Shown here: positions 1 through 7,630 of the stretch, one piece after another
Layout: every line of letters begins with the position of its first letter
Position numbering within the stretch: the stretch's first letter is position 1
Source: Planktothrix paucivesiculata PCC 9631
Lineage (GTDB): Bacteria; Cyanobacteriota; Cyanobacteriia; Cyanobacteriales; Microcoleaceae
DNA: 64,000 bases
Reading direction: 5' to 3'
Assembly: GCF_900009265.2 (NCBI RefSeq)
Contig: NZ_LR735021.1
Coordinates: 126,436 to 190,435 of the forward strand
The notes under the pieces: model-generated
What the model saw: only the letters and a program-made list of their open reading frames with translations
What the model was told of the DNA's origin: nothing
The model's database searches: none
Program-made: the position numbers and the translations under genes

Positions 1-436
1 TTTGTCAGGAATTACAAGTGAGAATTACATAAAATTTATAGATTGGCAAGCGGAAAAAGCTGAAAAGCATTTTCAAAATACTCGACAAATTACCGTACTG
101 ATTCAAGATAACTACAGTGTCCATAAAAGTCAAAAAATACAAGAAAAAGAAAGGGAGTGGCAAGACAAAAAATTAGAATTTTTCTTCCTGTCTGCTTATA
201 GCCCTGAATTGAATGAAATCGAACCAGAATGGCATCAATTAAAAACTCATGAACTGGCGGGAAGAATGTTTGAAGATGAATATGATTTGAGCCAAGCTGT
301 GATTCAAGCCATTGAAGATAGAAACGAAAGAAATGATTGTACCTGCGATCGCTTGCGATTTAATTCCCTGAGTAACTCTCAAGAATTATCCTAAACAATC
401 TTTTTCTATTATTGACTTTATTTATGACCACCTACT
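1..436 (+). mobile_element. IS630-family element, 3' part (cut by window start)
   Basis: This is the right end of an IS630-type insertion sequence. It appears base-for-base the same as 46708-47143 of the complete copy further along. Its terminal inverted repeat ends at 436 (outer bases CCACCTACT) and is followed by TA at 437-438, the expected IS630/Tc1 target duplication. The left part lies outside the window. It sits just downstream of cmr4 and appears to cut off the next gene of that operon: on the minus strand a GGAG-ATG start at 446-444 runs straight into the IS after about two codons. Confidence 0.9.
2..394 (+). CDS. IS630 family transposase, C-terminal part
   Basis: C-terminal 130 residues of a DDE transposase, open at the window start. 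The sequence is identical to the end of the 360-residue transposase at 46019-47101. The segments VLIQDNYSVH (second catalytic Asp) and SPELNEIEPEWHQLK (catalytic Glu) carry the IS630 DDE signature. The true start lies to the left of the window. Confidence 0.92.
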   Translation: MSGITSENYIKFIDWQAEKAEKHFQNTRQITVLIQDNYSVHKSQKIQEKEREWQDKKLEFFFLSAYSPELNEIEPEWHQLKTHELAGRMFEDEYDLSQAVIQAIEDRNERNDCTCDRLRFNSLSNSQELS

Positions 437-490
437 TAAACGGCATCGTCTATACTCCTAAATTCAGGTAAACAGAAAAATTTTTCATCC

Positions 491-1366
491 CTATTGATTA
501 ACCTCATTAGTTTGATCATCAGCCGAAGGCTCTAGTCCGTGAATACTGACTAAACAATGACCAAAACCAATAGATTCTAAACCCCCGAGATAAATTTCTG
601 CACTCTTTTCTCCATTAAAAGGTTGCCATTTTCTGCCGTTTGGATCATTCCTTAAAGCAATGGGAAAGGCTAAAATTGTATCTTCGGGTAAAGCTTCAGT
701 ATTAAAAAATTGACCTTTTTTAGCCCGCTTTTCTTGTTCTTCCAAGGCTACGCGAGTTTGGCGATATAGAGCCATATCATGAATCATTCCAATTTCGTTA
801 TCGGAGACAACAACGGCGGGTAATTCCTCTCCCAAGGGAAACCAAGGCGATAAATTATCTGAGTGTTCAATGATGAGAAACCCATAGTTAAAAAATAAAT
901 TTTCTTCCTGATTAATAGCTAGGGGTTGTAAGGTTTGTGATCGCGTATATTCCTGGGGAATATCCAAATCTTTTAGCAGCGTTCCATCTTTAGTTTTAAT
1001 AAACTCACCTGCTATCCGTTGATAGCGTTTTAACAGACGAGGACTACTAACCCAAACCATCGGTTGTCCTGGGCAAAATACCGGAAGCCAGACAATCGAA
1101 GCATATTCTATTTTAACAAAAGATTCACTGGTTTTATCTGATAGTTCAGACTTGGCTTTATTGCCATACCAGTAATTTTCATCAACAGTCGAAATAGGTC
1201 TCATTTCACTGCGTAAACGACCCCGAATTGAACTCCCTGGAACGATCCCCGTTTGCGTAAATTGATCTCGAAAAATTAGATTCAGATTTCCGCTTTCTTC
1301 CCCTGCGGTTGCACCCACATGAAGAGGAGCTAACGTTTTAATAATGCCAAGAGCTTTGTTATACAT
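491..1366 (-). CDS. cmr4: Type III-B CRISPR RAMP protein Cmr4
   Basis: 291-residue RAMP-superfamily protein, full length for Cmr4, the backbone subunit of the Cmr RNA-targeting complex that contacts crRNA and carries the target-RNA cleavage Asp. Family signs are the N-terminal segment LGIIKTLAPLHVGA, then FRDQFTQTGIVPGSSIRGRLR (residues about 31-51) and the C-terminal glycine-rich YLGGLESIGFGHC. Its ATG overlaps the end of cmr3 by 8 bases, so the two are translationally coupled. No Cas10, Cmr1, Cmr5, Cmr6, cas1 or array is visible: the next gene to the left is cut by the IS630 copy. Family call is confident; activity is doubtful. Confidence 0.8.
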   Translation of the reverse strand: MYNKALGIIKTLAPLHVGATAGEESGNLNLIFRDQFTQTGIVPGSSIRGRLRSEMRPISTVDENYWYGNKAKSELSDKTSESFVKIEYASIVWLPVFCPGQPMVWVSSPRLLKRYQRIAGEFIKTKDGTLLKDLDIPQEYTRSQTLQPLAINQEENLFFNYGFLIIEHSDNLSPWFPLGEELPAVVVSDNEIGMIHDMALYRQTRVALEEQEKRAKKGQFFNTEALPEDTILAFPIALRNDPNGRKWQPFNGEKSAEIYLGGLESIGFGHCLVSIHGLEPSADDQTNEVNQ

Positions 1367-2348
1367 CCGTTACTCCTTGAATTGTTAATGGTAAACTTAA
1401 ACCGCACCCAACACGGCGAAGACTATAACCCTCTTGAGGAAACCAGCTTTCGTCCCAGCCCCACCAGGTTTGATTGAGAGGTTTTTCTAAGATATAAACA
1501 CTCCCAGGAGGTACAGCATAGCGTCCTCTCCCTAACCGTCCCTGACCTGTTCCTTTTCCATCTCCAGTTCGATAACGATAGGGAACAGGTTTATCGGTAA
1601 GCATTTTAGAAATTGGAAAATTTGATTGCGGATAACGATAGGAAAAACGAGTAGATCCCCAAACAGCCGGAGTGATTAAAGCAAATGCTTTTTGAATTGA
1701 ATCTCGAAAAGGCTGAAAAAATTTATCATTTTCTGCTATTTTAATAGAATTAATTTCTACAACATGGTTTTCTCCTCCAAAACGATACCATCCTGATTCT
1801 AAAAATTCAGTGGATAGATAAACAATGCAAGTGTCATCTTCCATTTGAACCGCATATTCGAGAAACAAACCATCTTCATCTTTAACGTGACGTTGATTCG
1901 TTTCTAAATCTGGGTGCAGCATCGGAATAAATTTCCAAGGCGGTTTAGCTGCATTTTCATTGTTTAAAATTAGATCAGGGGGATCATTCCAACTGTTAAT
2001 CGTTTGCCATTGATAGTCCGGTTCAAGCTTATGGTTTTGTCGTTGCCATTTCTGGTTTTCAATAAACCATTCATCACAACCATCATCAGAAATAATTTTC
2101 GTCCAAGGAATCGGAACATAAAAATATTCAGGAGCATCTAGTTTAGCCCAAAACGGCCCAGCTACATACAAGTTATCCCGAAGTTTTTTTTGAATCTCTG
2201 TTTTTTTCAATACACTTTTGGTTTGATTTTTTTCTCGGCTAGAACTAAAGATAAGCCCTGATAAAGTAGCAGCTTCGGGAGGGAATTTAGAACGAGAACG
2301 TCCCACCAAATTTTCAGGAGAAAGAAAACCGCCTGCACTTCCATACAT
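1359..2348 (-). CDS. cmr3: Type III-B CRISPR RAMP protein Cmr3, 5' end truncated by IS
   Basis: Cmr3-like RAMP protein, the subunit that pairs with Cas10 and binds the crRNA 5' tag. Signs are SKFPPEAATLSGLIF near the N-terminus, GWYRFGGENH in the middle and the C-terminal LRRVGCGLSLPLTIQG. The reading frame continues upstream of the first ATG for several family-like residues (VTVTPLGL) until it hits the inverted repeat of an IS at 2371. The natural start codon and promoter are therefore lost, and translation would have to begin at the internal ATG at 2348. Treat as a slightly N-truncated remnant. Confidence 0.75.
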   Translation of the reverse strand: MYGSAGGFLSPENLVGRSRSKFPPEAATLSGLIFSSSREKNQTKSVLKKTEIQKKLRDNLYVAGPFWAKLDAPEYFYVPIPWTKIISDDGCDEWFIENQKWQRQNHKLEPDYQWQTINSWNDPPDLILNNENAAKPPWKFIPMLHPDLETNQRHVKDEDGLFLEYAVQMEDDTCIVYLSTEFLESGWYRFGGENHVVEINSIKIAENDKFFQPFRDSIQKAFALITPAVWGSTRFSYRYPQSNFPISKMLTDKPVPYRYRTGDGKGTGQGRLGRGRYAVPPGSVYILEKPLNQTWWGWDESWFPQEGYSLRRVGCGLSLPLTIQGVTDV

Positions 2349-2370
2349 TAATCCTAAAGGCGTAACTGTA

Positions 2371-3443
2371 ACAGGACTTACGCAGTGACGCTATATGTAG
2401 CGTACTAAGGAGTTAGCGATCGCTAACCCAAAAGAAATCTGGAAACGGAGAATAAGGAATGTTAAAATAGCATCAGAATCTATGCCCAAAAATATGAGCA
2501 TCAATTATCTATACTATTGCCAATATCTCCTGAGTAGCCAAATCAATTATACTCTAACCAACTTCGCTGAACATATTCAAGAGTTTAGCCATGATACAAT
2601 TAATCGTTACTTGAATTCAGAAAACTTAACACCCGAAGTGATTTGGGAAAAAGTGCATTCAGAACTTCAGAGCCATCCCGAAGCTTGTTTAGTTTTTGAT
2701 GATACGGTACTCGACAAAAGATTTTCCTCGAAAATTGAACTTGTCCGCCGTCAATATATATGCAGCGCAAAAGTTAATGGCTTTGATTGATAATTTAGGG
2801 AAAATTTATTATGTTCCGCTCAAAAAAAACCGGCTGGTTGATGATACAGGAGGTCAAAAAAAATATCAGCCTATTGAACAGTTAATTTGGTCTGAAATTG
2901 AAGAAAAACAGGGAAAGCTAATCAAAATAAATAAATTCCCTAGAGATAAAAAAGTTAAACTATTTCGGGTAACTGTTTCTGCCAACAGAACGGAATATGT
3001 AGCTACAAATGATTTAAATCAGTCTTCAATAGATGAAGTCATCTCTCAATGTAAACTGCGATGGAAAATTGAGGAATTTCACCGAGAAATTAAACAATTA
3101 ACGGGGATAGAATCTTGCCAATGCCGTAAAGCGAGTATTCAAAAAAACCACATTGCTTGCGCTTTATTAGTTTGGGTTTTTCTGACTCGTATGGCTAAGA
3201 AAGTTTCTCAAACTGTCTATCAGTTAAAAGCTAGTTTGTTAGCAGATTACCTGAGCCAAGAGCTTAAACATCCCTCTCTCAAGCTTTCTTTTATTTAGTT
3301 TACTTATCAATTCAAACACAGATTAATTCTCTTTTTATAAGCGCGCTCGCGTAGCGTGCCGGACGCATATCGCCCTTCTGTCTGAATCAAGCGATCGCCT
3401 GATCCTGAATGCGCTATATATAGCGTCCTTGCGTAAGTCCTGT
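2371..3443 (+). mobile_element. Internally deleted IS (IS4/IS701-type DDE)
   Basis: Element of 1,073 bp bounded by inverted repeats starting ACAGGACTTACGCA (2371-2384) and ending with the complement (3430-3443); both ends continue into a palindromic GCTATAT-rich stretch. It carries a transposase with a large internal deletion, so it is non-autonomous. I see no convincing target-site duplication (flanks CTGTA and TTAAT), which suggests that a rearrangement rather than a single clean insertion placed it between cmr3 and the plasmid operon. Confidence 0.8.
2482..3298 (+). pseudogene. DDE transposase with internal deletion/frameshift
   Basis: The N-terminal part (2482-2790) ends in the first catalytic motif CLVFDDTVLDK and ELVRRQY. 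It then jumps at about 2755-2765 into another frame that carries AAQKLMALIDNLGK onward and the C-terminal WKIEEFHREIKQLTG (catalytic Glu region) up to 3298. From my knowledge of this cyanobacterial transposase family, the stretch between these blocks, including the second Asp (DSWYA-type motif), is missing. The two pieces are out of frame, so no active transposase can be made. Confidence 0.8.
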
Positions 3444-3628
3444 TTAATACAGACTCCCTTCAACAGCTTGCTGAAATTATTGGTTACTTGTCTCGACTTC
3501 ATCAACTGCTCCAAGAAGAAAAAAAGCAAGAAATGATGACCCAGTTAAAATCTCTAAATTTAGCTTTTTCTCTTCCTAATTTTTCGGAGATACATCAGGA
3601 AAGCTCTCAAACTGAACTTCCGTTCTAG
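3444..3628 (+). pseudogene. C-terminal ORF fragment abutting IS
   Basis: Open frame of about 62 codons running from the IS edge to TAG at 3626-3628 (ends FSEIHQESSQTELPF). It has no start codon of its own and would be the 3' end of a gene lost to the IS-associated rearrangement. Product unrecognised. It could also be chance, as the stretch is short. Confidence 0.3.
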
Positions 3629-3703
3629 TCTAACAATTTTCCCCTTCGGAAAATGCACTCTGTACACACCCCTAGTCCTTATTAATTATTTCTGGGAGAA
3701 CCC

Positions 3704-4594
3704 GTGAAAAATAAAACTACTCAATCAGAATCAGCAAGTTTTTCTGACCCTAATGAAATCATGAATAACACAGAAACTCCCGAACTCGAATTAGAACGAG
3801 ATGAATTTTCTGACCCTCAGTACCTTGACCCCAATGCTCGGTTGCCACGCATCCAAGCCTTACGAGGCAACACTCCTAAACTGTGTGGTTACTTTATCCC
3901 TACCAAACAAATGGCAAAAGCAGGATGGTTGAACTTTGATGAAAAATTACTGACAACCTACACCTTTGAGGTCACGGGAATAGAGGAACAAGGACTTCTC
4001 ATTTCCACACCCCGAATGTTGGTCTGTCCTCGAACTTTTACCTTGGCTTATGACCGCAAAGCCACCAAAGAATCAAAACAAATTACGCTTTTGGGACGCT
4101 ACCTACCTGAACACAAAGATGATGAAAATATTGGTAATACTCAGTATTTTGAGGTGTTTTTAGTTGATGAAAACAATCAGCCTTTGCATCAAGTTCCCCT
4201 ATCCTACCGAGCTAGTGGTGCAAACCAAGCTACTTTTGCCACCCATTGGCAAGAGTTTATTGATGAAATGACGGCTTGCCATGCTATCACCAACCGTATT
4301 GCGGCTCGGGGTAAAAATAATCTCTTTAAATGCTTGTGTGTATTTTGCTTTACAACAGCACGGGAACTCGCTGGCACGAAACAGAAAAGCCCTGCTTGTA
4401 AAGTCATTTCTCATGAAGTTCCTACCCTTGAAACCTGGAAGCAGTATTTTGTTGGATTTAACAAAGAAGACAAACAAAAAGTTTGGGAAGCCTTGCAACC
4501 TGCTCAACCTTTACTAATTCCAGAACATCAAGCTAATCCCAATACTCGGCATCAACTTCCCTCAGCATCCTCAGTTCAACATCCCGATTATTAA
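3704..4594 (+). CDS. Cyanobacterial plasmid protein, DUF5895-like
   Basis: 296-residue soluble protein starting at GTG 3704 behind a GGGAGA Shine-Dalgarno sequence (3694-3699). The N-terminal 40 residues are acidic and low complexity. The core has LPRIQALRGNTPKLCGYFIP and later QATFATHWQEFIDEMTA, which I associate with the DUF5895 family found on cyanobacterial plasmids, of unknown function. It is the first gene of the block that continues with dnaN, dnaX, polA, holA and holB in the same direction, so a role in plasmid replication or recombination is plausible but inferred only from position. Confidence 0.6.
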   Translation: MKNKTTQSESASFSDPNEIMNNTETPELELERDEFSDPQYLDPNARLPRIQALRGNTPKLCGYFIPTKQMAKAGWLNFDEKLLTTYTFEVTGIEEQGLLISTPRMLVCPRTFTLAYDRKATKESKQITLLGRYLPEHKDDENIGNTQYFEVFLVDENNQPLHQVPLSYRASGANQATFATHWQEFIDEMTACHAITNRIAARGKNNLFKCLCVFCFTTARELAGTKQKSPACKVISHEVPTLETWKQYFVGFNKEDKQKVWEALQPAQPLLIPEHQANPNTRHQLPSASSVQHPDY

Positions 4595-4667
4595 ACACTC
4601 TATTTCTTTATCCATCCTTCATGAGTTGGATGGATAATGTCCCCTCATTAATTACTTCAAAATTGCC

Positions 4668-6017
4668 ATGAAATTTTCCTGTCCTGCTAAACAACTCACG
4701 ACAGCCCTTAATACTGTCATGGGAGCAATACCCACTAAGCCTAATCATCCAATTTTGGCTCATGTTCTTCTGTTAGCAACTCCTCAAACCATAGAAGTTC
4801 GAGCTTTTGACCTCAGCTTGGGTATCACTGCCCAATTTAATGCTCCTGTTGAAGTTGAGGGAGCTTTGACTCTCCCAGCTAAACACTTGCTGAATCTGAT
4901 TGCTAGTTTACCGAAAGACGAAGAACTATCTTTTGAGGCGCAACTTAATCAAACTGAAGCTATATTAACCAGCGCAGGTAAACGTTATACATTTCGAGGC
5001 TTCAAAGCTTCTCAATTTCCGCAGTTACCCACAGAGTTCCCCTTAACAGTCCCAGCAATCCGATTAACTGCTACTGTTCTAGCTCGTGGTTTAAAAACCA
5101 CTTTATTTGCAGCAACAATCGATGAGATGAAGCCAGTTTTAAGTGGCATCAGATTAACTATAGAAGCCGCGCAAGTGGAATTCGCCGCCACCAATGGAAA
5201 AGTCCTTGCCATTGTTCAAGATTCTATCCCGACTCATGAGAATCAACAACAATCCGATACCACCAAAAAACACAAAACTAAACGCAAATCCCTCCCTTCT
5301 GCCTCAAGCCCATGGGGAATTACAATCCCCAAAACCGCTTTGAAAGAACTACAAAAACTCTTAGGAAATCCCACAGATAACTTAACCGATTCTGAAGTGC
5401 TATTGCATTTTAATGACAGCCAAATTCTCTTTACCAGTGCTACCTTCAGTTTAGTTTGTCGGGCTTTAACAGGGGATTATCCCGATTATACTCAATTACT
5501 TCCTAAACAATGGAGTCATGAAGTTACGGTTAGTTCTCATCAACTTTTAGCAGCCGTTACTCGTCTAGCTACTTTCGACAAGCATAAAATTATTCGCTTA
5601 GTTCTTAATCCGACTGAGCAAGTGCTTTCTTTATATGGGCAAGGACAAGACATTGGTTCAGGGGCAGAATCTTTACCTGCTTTAATTCAAGGTGAGGGTT
5701 TGGAAATTGGTTTCGATGCTGAAGTTTTAATTCCAGCCCTCAAAGCAATTCCGACTTCTGAGGTACACTTTTTATTCAATGAAGCGAATACTCCGGCTAC
5801 ACTCAACACAGTTGCAAACTCTCTGGGAACTGCAACAGTTTTGGTGATGCCTGTAGAATTGTGGAGTGCAGAACTTCCTTCACTTTCATCGACTTCACAA
5901 GCTTTAACAGTATCTTCCGATGAATTTCAATCCATAGATACAGAATCAGAAGAAGCTTCAGAACCTAAGATTGATTCCGAAGATTCTCAACTAGAACTTG
6001 CTACACTACCCATGTAA
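4668..6017 (+). CDS. dnaN: DNA polymerase III sliding clamp (beta subunit), plasmid-encoded
   Basis: 449-residue beta clamp (chromosomal clamps are about 370-390). The N-terminus MKFSCPAKQLTTALNTVMGA, LTLPAKHLLNLIASLP (domain I), ATNGKVLAIVQ (domain II) and the final GTATVLVMPV are clamp signatures. The three domains are recognisable. A Lys/Ser-rich insert of about 20 residues sits near residues 190-212, and a 50-residue acidic Ser/Glu tail follows the usual C-terminus; both explain the extra length. The clamp encircles DNA and tethers polymerases. It is followed by loader genes on the same strand, so the plasmid seems to bring its own processivity system. It is divergent enough to be functionally distinct from the host clamp. 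Confidence 0.93.
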   Translation: MKFSCPAKQLTTALNTVMGAIPTKPNHPILAHVLLLATPQTIEVRAFDLSLGITAQFNAPVEVEGALTLPAKHLLNLIASLPKDEELSFEAQLNQTEAILTSAGKRYTFRGFKASQFPQLPTEFPLTVPAIRLTATVLARGLKTTLFAATIDEMKPVLSGIRLTIEAAQVEFAATNGKVLAIVQDSIPTHENQQQSDTTKKHKTKRKSLPSASSPWGITIPKTALKELQKLLGNPTDNLTDSEVLLHFNDSQILFTSATFSLVCRALTGDYPDYTQLLPKQWSHEVTVSSHQLLAAVTRLATFDKHKIIRLVLNPTEQVLSLYGQGQDIGSGAESLPALIQGEGLEIGFDAEVLIPALKAIPTSEVHFLFNEANTPATLNTVANSLGTATVLVMPVELWSAELPSLSSTSQALTVSSDEFQSIDTESEEASEPKIDSEDSQLELATLPM

Positions 6018-6078
6018 AACTTTCTTAGATTCCATATCCCCATAAACTCAATTAATGTAAAATAGGAAATTAAAGAAT

Positions 6079-6131
6079 ACCCCATTTGGGCTTCTATGAT
6101 TGCTTTTTGATTTGAGCTTTATGGGGTTTTA
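6079..6131 (+). terminator. Possible weak terminator after dnaN
   Basis: ACCCCAT (6079-6085) pairs with ATGGGGT (6121-6127) followed by TTTATT. The loop is long (35 bases), so this is a weak candidate. It may instead attenuate transcription into dnaX. Confidence 0.35.
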
Positions 6132-6155
6132 TTAACTTTAGTTTATTTGCAAACA

Positions 6156-7544
6156 ATGTATCAGCCTTTTCATCAAAAGTACCGCCCCCAATGTTTTGCT
6201 GATTTAGTCGGTCAAGAAGCAATTGCAACCGCTTTAAGCAATGGAATTAATTTAGGACGCATTGCTCATGCCTATTTGTTTACAGGGCCAAGAGGAACAG
6301 GAAAAACATCTTCGGCTCGAATTCTTGCCAAATCTCTCAACTGCCTTAATCATCCAAACCCTACCAGTTCTCCTTGCGGTCAATGTGCCTCTTGTCAAGG
6401 AATTACGAGCGGCATTGCCTTAGATATTTTAGAACTTGATGCTGCTAGTAATAATGGTGTTGAACAAATTCGAGAAATTTGTACAGGGGCGCATTTAACT
6501 CCCGTACAAGCTCGCTACAAAATTTATGTCATTGATGAAGTACATGGATTAAGCGGTGCTGCGACTCAAGCTTTATTGAAAACCCTTGAGGAACCTCCCC
6601 ATAATGTAGTCTTTGTTCTCTGTACTACTGAACCCCAAAAACTTCCTAATACCATTATTTCTCGGTGCCAACGCTATAATTTTCAGCGTATTTCTATTGA
6701 GGCAATGGTTAAGCATTTAAATCAAATTGCTCAGTTAGAAGACTTAGAAATGGATTCAAAGGCAAGCCATTTAGTGGCTCAGTTAGCAACGGGAGGATTG
6801 CGTGATGCCCTATCCTTATTAGAACAACTAAGCTTGTTAGAATCGGTGATTACTTCTCAATTGGTATGGGAATTAGTGGGTGCAGTGCCACAGCAGGAAT
6901 TACTATCTTTGGTTGAAGCGATCGCATCGGACTCCGAATTGGATACAATTAATCAAGTACAAACTTTGCTCAACTTTGGAAAAGAACCGTTGGTTATTCT
7001 TCACAATTTAACTCAATTCTATACTCTCTTATTAATCGCTCAAACTGGAAAAATTCCTAGGGAGTTGTCAACAACCGAAGTTGAGCTAGAACAGTTGCAA
7101 CAACTGGCAAAGTCCTTGGGTCGCAATGGAATTTTAGCCAGCATTCAACACTTGAGAACTTGCGAATCTCAAATCAAATTTTCAACCCAATCTTGGCTAT
7201 GGCTTGAGGTGGCTGTATTAGGATTATTACCGAGTTCTCAACCTAATCACTCTCCTGCTAATACTCATAGCAAATTTTCACCCAATTCCTTACCTCCTGC
7301 TTCACTTTCAGGGGTTTCAGTTCCTCCCCAGCAGGTTTGGCAAACTGTACTGGCTAAAGTTCCACCCTCTTTAAAAGTGCTATTGTCTCAACACTGCGCT
7401 TTAGCAAGTTTCTCTGAAGATAGCGCAACAATCCAAGTCAATAGCACTGCTTTAAAAGCTAGAGTAGATCACCAACGTGCTACCCTAGAATCAGCATTTG
7501 CGATGGCAACACAGCGAACAATTAAAGTTTCCATTTTGGCTTAG
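6156..7544 (+). CDS. dnaX: Clamp loader ATPase subunit gamma/tau
   Basis: AAA+ clamp-loader ATPase of 462 residues from ATG 6156; an in-frame TTG at 6147 is possible, but MYQPFHQKYRPQ matches the family N-terminus. Seen in order: HQKYRPQCFADLVGQ, Walker A GPRGTGKTSSA, four-Cys zinc module with CGQCASC, Walker B-like VIDEVHGLS, and the SRC arginine-finger motif ISRCQRYNF. DnaX C-termini in cyanobacteria are much longer. This one ends soon after the collar region with a Pro/Ser linker and a small C-terminal domain, so it resembles gamma rather than a full tau. It would form the loader together with HolA and HolB encoded downstream. Confidence 0.93.
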   Translation: MYQPFHQKYRPQCFADLVGQEAIATALSNGINLGRIAHAYLFTGPRGTGKTSSARILAKSLNCLNHPNPTSSPCGQCASCQGITSGIALDILELDAASNNGVEQIREICTGAHLTPVQARYKIYVIDEVHGLSGAATQALLKTLEEPPHNVVFVLCTTEPQKLPNTIISRCQRYNFQRISIEAMVKHLNQIAQLEDLEMDSKASHLVAQLATGGLRDALSLLEQLSLLESVITSQLVWELVGAVPQQELLSLVEAIASDSELDTINQVQTLLNFGKEPLVILHNLTQFYTLLLIAQTGKIPRELSTTEVELEQLQQLAKSLGRNGILASIQHLRTCESQIKFSTQSWLWLEVAVLGLLPSSQPNHSPANTHSKFSPNSLPPASLSGVSVPPQQVWQTVLAKVPPSLKVLLSQHCALASFSEDSATIQVNSTALKARVDHQRATLESAFAMATQRTIKVSILA

Positions 7545-7630
7545 TTTTTTAGGGAGAAGTTTATTTCCATTCAAAATTGATTAAGATTTTCTAGCTTCTC
7601 CCTTCTTCACCATCTTTCGAGGTTTAAACA

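Noticed and set aside
3335-3529. 64-residue minus-strand ORF spanning the IS right end
   Set aside because: It crosses the IS boundary and overlaps the truncated transposase flank; composition is random. I considered whether it supplied the lost cmr3 N-terminus, but the frame and sequence do not support a normal start.
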